A DNA stretch of 64,000 nucleotides from NCBI GenBank assembly GCA_028752905.1, contig JAQNBH010000013.1, forward strand, positions 22,441,477 to 22,505,476. Direction: 5' to 3'. This document shows positions 60,742 through 64,000 of the stretch, piece by piece. Each line of letters starts with the position of its first letter. Position 1 is the first letter of the stretch. The translations under genes and the position numbers were made by a program. This stretch comes from Cladorhizidae sp. MBARI D1340-BT2. Its lineage: Eukaryota > Porifera > Demospongiae > Poecilosclerida > Cladorhizidae. Under the pieces are notes generated by a model. The model did not search any database. It saw only the letters and a program-made list of their open reading frames with translations, and had not been told where the DNA came from.

Positions 60742-63700
60742 AAGTCCATTACAGTGAAGTGTGCAGAATATATGGATGTTTGTATCAAGAGAGAGCACTT
60801 AGAGAGTCCTATCTTAATAGCTTTACATCAAGTCTATTCAGTGAAGTGTGGATAATCTACGAAGCTAACATGTTTAGCATCAAGTAAGAGTACAATTCAT
60901 AACTGCCCTAATTAACAAGACCATGTCCCAGATTTTGTCAACTGATAGAGAAGGCCCTTATCTGCAACATGTCAACAGATTATCAATAAATGTAGTGGTT
61001 TTTCACTGGCAGGCCACCGCTTTGGCAACTGGAAAACGCCAGGAAATATCGCAAACCTTACCACTTCAAATCACCATAACTTGCTAATACTTAGAGTACT
61101 CAAACTTTTGGCACGTACAAAAGACAGATAATTAGAAGGGCTATCCGGTGATATAAAAAATATCTTTTTTGGGTAAAGTGTAGAACAGTTATGAGCTTTA
61201 CGGGGAAAAAACAAGATTTTTTGGGGGAAAATGAGAAACATATAGACCAAATTAGGGCAAATATCAAGATAGAGAACACATAATGAAACCTATCATTCGA
61301 ATCATATCAAGTCCATTACAGTGAAGTGTGCAGAATATATGGATGTTTGTATCAAGAGAGAGCACTTAGAGAGTCCTATCTTAATAGCTTTACATCAAGT
61401 CTATTCAGTGAAGTGTGGATAATCTACGAAGCTAACATGTTTAGCATCAAGTAAGAGTACAATTCATAACTGCCCTAATTAACAAGACCATGTCCCAGAT
61501 TTTGTCAACTGATAGAGAAGGCCCTTATCTGCAACATGTCAACAGATTATCAATAAATGTAGTGGTTTTTCACTGGCAGGCCACCGCTTTGGCAACTGGA
61601 AAACGCCAGGAAATATCGCAAACCTTACCACTTCAAATCACCATAACTTGCTAATACTTAGAGTACTCAAACTTTTGGCACGTACAAAAGACAGATAATT
61701 AGAAGGGCTATCCGGTGATATAAAAATTATCTTTTTTGGGTAAAGTGTAGAACAGTTATGAGCTTTACGGCAAAAAAACAAGATTTTTTGGGGGAAAATG
61801 AGAAACATATAGACCAAATTAGGGCAAATATCAAGATAGAGAACACATAATGAAACCTATCATTCGAATCATATCAAGTCCATTACAGTGAAGTGTGCAG
61901 AATATATGGATGTTTATATCAAGAGAGAGCACTTAGAGAGTCCTATCTTAATAGCTTTACATCAAGTCTATTCAGTGAAGTGTGGATAATCTACGAAGCT
62001 AACATGTTTAGCATCAAGTAAGAGTACAATTCATAACTGCCCTAATTAACAAGACCATGTCCCAGATTTTGTCAACTGATAGAGAAGGCCCTTATCTGCA
62101 ACATGTCAACAGATTATCAATAAATGTAGTGGTTTTTCACTGGCAGGCCACCGCTTTGGCAACTGGAAAACGCCAGGAAATATCGCAAACCTTACCACTT
62201 CAAATCACCATAACTTGCTAATACTTAGAGTACTCAAACTTTTGGCACGTACAAAAGACAGATAATTAGAAGGGCTATCCGGTGATATAAAAATTATCTT
62301 TTTTGGGTAAAGTGTAGAACAGTTATGAGCTTTACGGCAAAAAAACAAGATTTTTTGGGGGAAAATGAGAAACATATAGACCAAATTAGGGCAAATATCA
62401 AGATAGAGAACTCATAATGAAACCTATCATTCGAATCATATCAAGTTCATTACAGTGAAGTGTGCAGAATATATGGATGTTTGTATCAAGAGAGAGCACT
62501 TAGAGAGTCCTATCTTAATAGCTTTACATCAAGTCTATTCAGTGAAGTGTGGATAATCTACGAAGCTAACATGTTTAGCATCAAGTAAGAGTACAATTCA
62601 TAACTGCCCTAATTAACAAGACCATGTCCCAGATTTTGTCAACTGATAGAGAAGGCCCTTATCTGCAACATGTCAACAGATTATCAATAAATGTAGTGGT
62701 TTTTCACTGGCAGGCCACCGCTTTGGCAACTGGAAAACGCCAGGAAATATCGCAAACCTTACCACTTCAAATCACCATAACTTGCTAATACTTAGAGTAC
62801 TCAAACTTTTGGCACGTACAAAAGACAGATAATTAGAAGGGCTATCCGGTGATATAAAAATTATCTTTTTTGGGTAAAGTGTAGAACAGTTATGAGCTTT
62901 ACGGCAAAAAAACAAGATTTTTTGGGGGGAAATGAGAAACATATAGACCAAATTAGGGCAAATATCAAGATAGAGAACACATAATGAAACCTATCATTCG
63001 AATCATATCAAGTCCATTACAGTGAAGTATGCATAATAAATGGGTTTTTGGTATCAACAGAGAGCACAGAGAGAGACCTGTCTTAATAGCTATATATCAA
63101 TGAAGTTTGGAGAATCCATGAAGCTAACATATTTAGCATCAAGAGAGAGCAGAGAGAAACCTATCTTGTGATTCTATCAAGTCCATTACTGTGAAGTATG
63201 CAGAATATACGGATGTTTGGTATCAAGAGAGAGAACAGAGAGAGGCCTACCTTTAGAGCTATATATCAAGTCTATTAATTGAAGTGTAGAGAATCTATGA
63301 AGCTAACATGTTTAGCACAAGATAGAGAACACTGAGAGATACCTATCTTGCAAGTCCATTACAGTGAAGTGTGCAGAATATATGGATGTTTGGTATCAAG
63401 AGAGAGCACTTAGAGAGTCCTATCTTAATAGCTATACATCAAGTCTATTCAGTGAAGTGTGGATAATCTACGAAGCTAACATGTTTAGCATCAAGTAAGA
63501 GTACAATTCATAACTGCCCTAATTAACAAGACCAAAGTCCCAGATTTTGTCAACTGATAGAGAAGGCCCTTATCTGCAACATGTCAACAGATTATCAATA
63601 AATGTAGTGGTTTTTCACTGGCAGGCCACCGCTTTGGCAACTGGAAAACGCCAGGAAATATCGCAAACCTTACCACTTCAAATCACCATAACATGCTAAT

Positions 63701-63920
63701 ACTTAGAGTACTCAAACTTTTGGCACGTAGAAAAGACAGATAATTAGAAGGGCTATCCGGTGATATAAAAATTATCTTTTTTGGGTAAAGTGTAGAACAG
63801 TTATGAGCTTTACGGGGAAAAAACAAGATTTTTTGGGGGAAAATGAGAAACATATAGACCAAATTAGGGCAAATATCAAGATAGAGAACACATAATGAAA
63901 CCTATCATTCGAATCATATC
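60742..63920. repeat. 3,179-bp tandem block, copy 2
   Basis: Unit starts: LB 60742, LB 61309, LB 61876, LB 62443, C 63010, D 63179, LA 63352. It has four LB per C-D-LA, against one in the 1,478-bp repeat. The LB at 62443 has AAGTTCATTA for AAGTCCATTA. Confidence 0.85.
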
Positions 63921-64000
63921 AAGTCCATTACAGTGAAGTGTGCAGAATATATGGATGTTTGTATCAAGAGAGAGCACTTAGAGAGTCCTATCTTAATAGC
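63921..64000. repeat. LB unit cut by the window end
   Basis: The first 80 bases of an LB (GTTTGTATCAAG form), probably opening a third 3,179-bp block. The array continues past the window. Confidence 0.85.

Larger units (their letters stand above)
1..64000. repeat. Continuous satellite DNA array with layered higher-order structure
   Basis: The whole window is tandem satellite. Nearly every unit begins with AAGTCCATTA (one unit at 62443 has AAGTTCATTA), always on the plus strand. I walked the array and placed about 173 unit starts; spacings fall into five classes: 169 bp (C), 173 bp (D), 185 bp (E), 567 bp (LB) and 569 bp (LA). Typical order is C-D-LA-LB, with or without E. The only foreign DNA is the pair of piggyBac-like elements at 15617-16512 and 18906-19801. 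No inversion was seen. Such arrays are usually heterochromatic and often near centromeres; that location is inference. The host species is not identifiable from sequence alone. Confidence 0.97.

Noticed and set aside
1..64000. CRISPR array or bacterial repeat region
   Set aside because: Repeats are 169-569 bp with no short-repeat/unique-spacer pattern and no cas genes. The transposon is of a eukaryotic type.

Overview
This window is not a gene region. It is a continuous eukaryotic satellite array, with every unit in the same orientation from base 1 to base 64000. It is interrupted only by two copies of one small piggyBac-type DNA transposon. The host is most likely an animal, because of the TTAA-flanked piggyBac-like element, an ATG-initiated acidic reading frame followed by a possible splice donor and AATAAA signal, and AT-rich high-copy tandem repeats. 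The species cannot be named from the sequence. I see no prokaryotic gene, operon, CRISPR array, tRNA or rRNA.

The array is layered. (1) The oldest visible level is a half-repeat of about 90 bp that begins ATCAAGT(C/T)(C/T)ATT..AGTGAAGT. (2) Two half-repeats make dimers of 169-185 bp, here called C (169 bp), D (173 bp) and E (185 bp). (3) One dimer type carries an extra segment of about 378 bp, flanked by a 6-bp ATCAAG direct repeat. This gives the long units LA (569 bp) and LB (567 bp). (4) These units form higher-order repeats, C-D-LA-LB (about 1,478 bp) or C-D-LA-LB-E (about 1,662 bp). (5) Blocks of several higher-order repeats were then copied, giving offsets of 4,619, 3,289, 5,330, 7,033, 8,181 and 3,179 bp. 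I count about 173 units: roughly 83 L, 38 D, 36 C, 14 E and two E/C hybrids.

Layout: 1-7.6 kb, a 4,619-bp block with a partial second copy; 7.6-13.9 kb, 1,662-bp then 1,477-bp higher-order repeats; 13.87-20.45 kb, two 3,289-bp blocks, each with the same 896-bp piggyBac-like element inside a D unit; 20.4-25.8 kb, 1,477-bp repeats; 25.8-36.4 kb, two 5,330-bp blocks of 17 units; 36.4-46.3 kb, a 7,033-bp block with a partial copy; 46.3-57.6 kb, an 8,181-bp block with a partial copy, including six LB units in a row; 57.6-64 kb, 3,179-bp blocks dominated by LB.

The only plausible coding sequence is an 84-codon acidic reading frame inside the transposon, probably the first exon of a lost transposase. 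A recurrent 92-codon frame on the minus strand of some LA units is judged spurious. The main interest is the readable history: dimerisation, an insertion with surviving empty sites, co-amplification of a transposon as a time marker, and several frozen crossover junctions.
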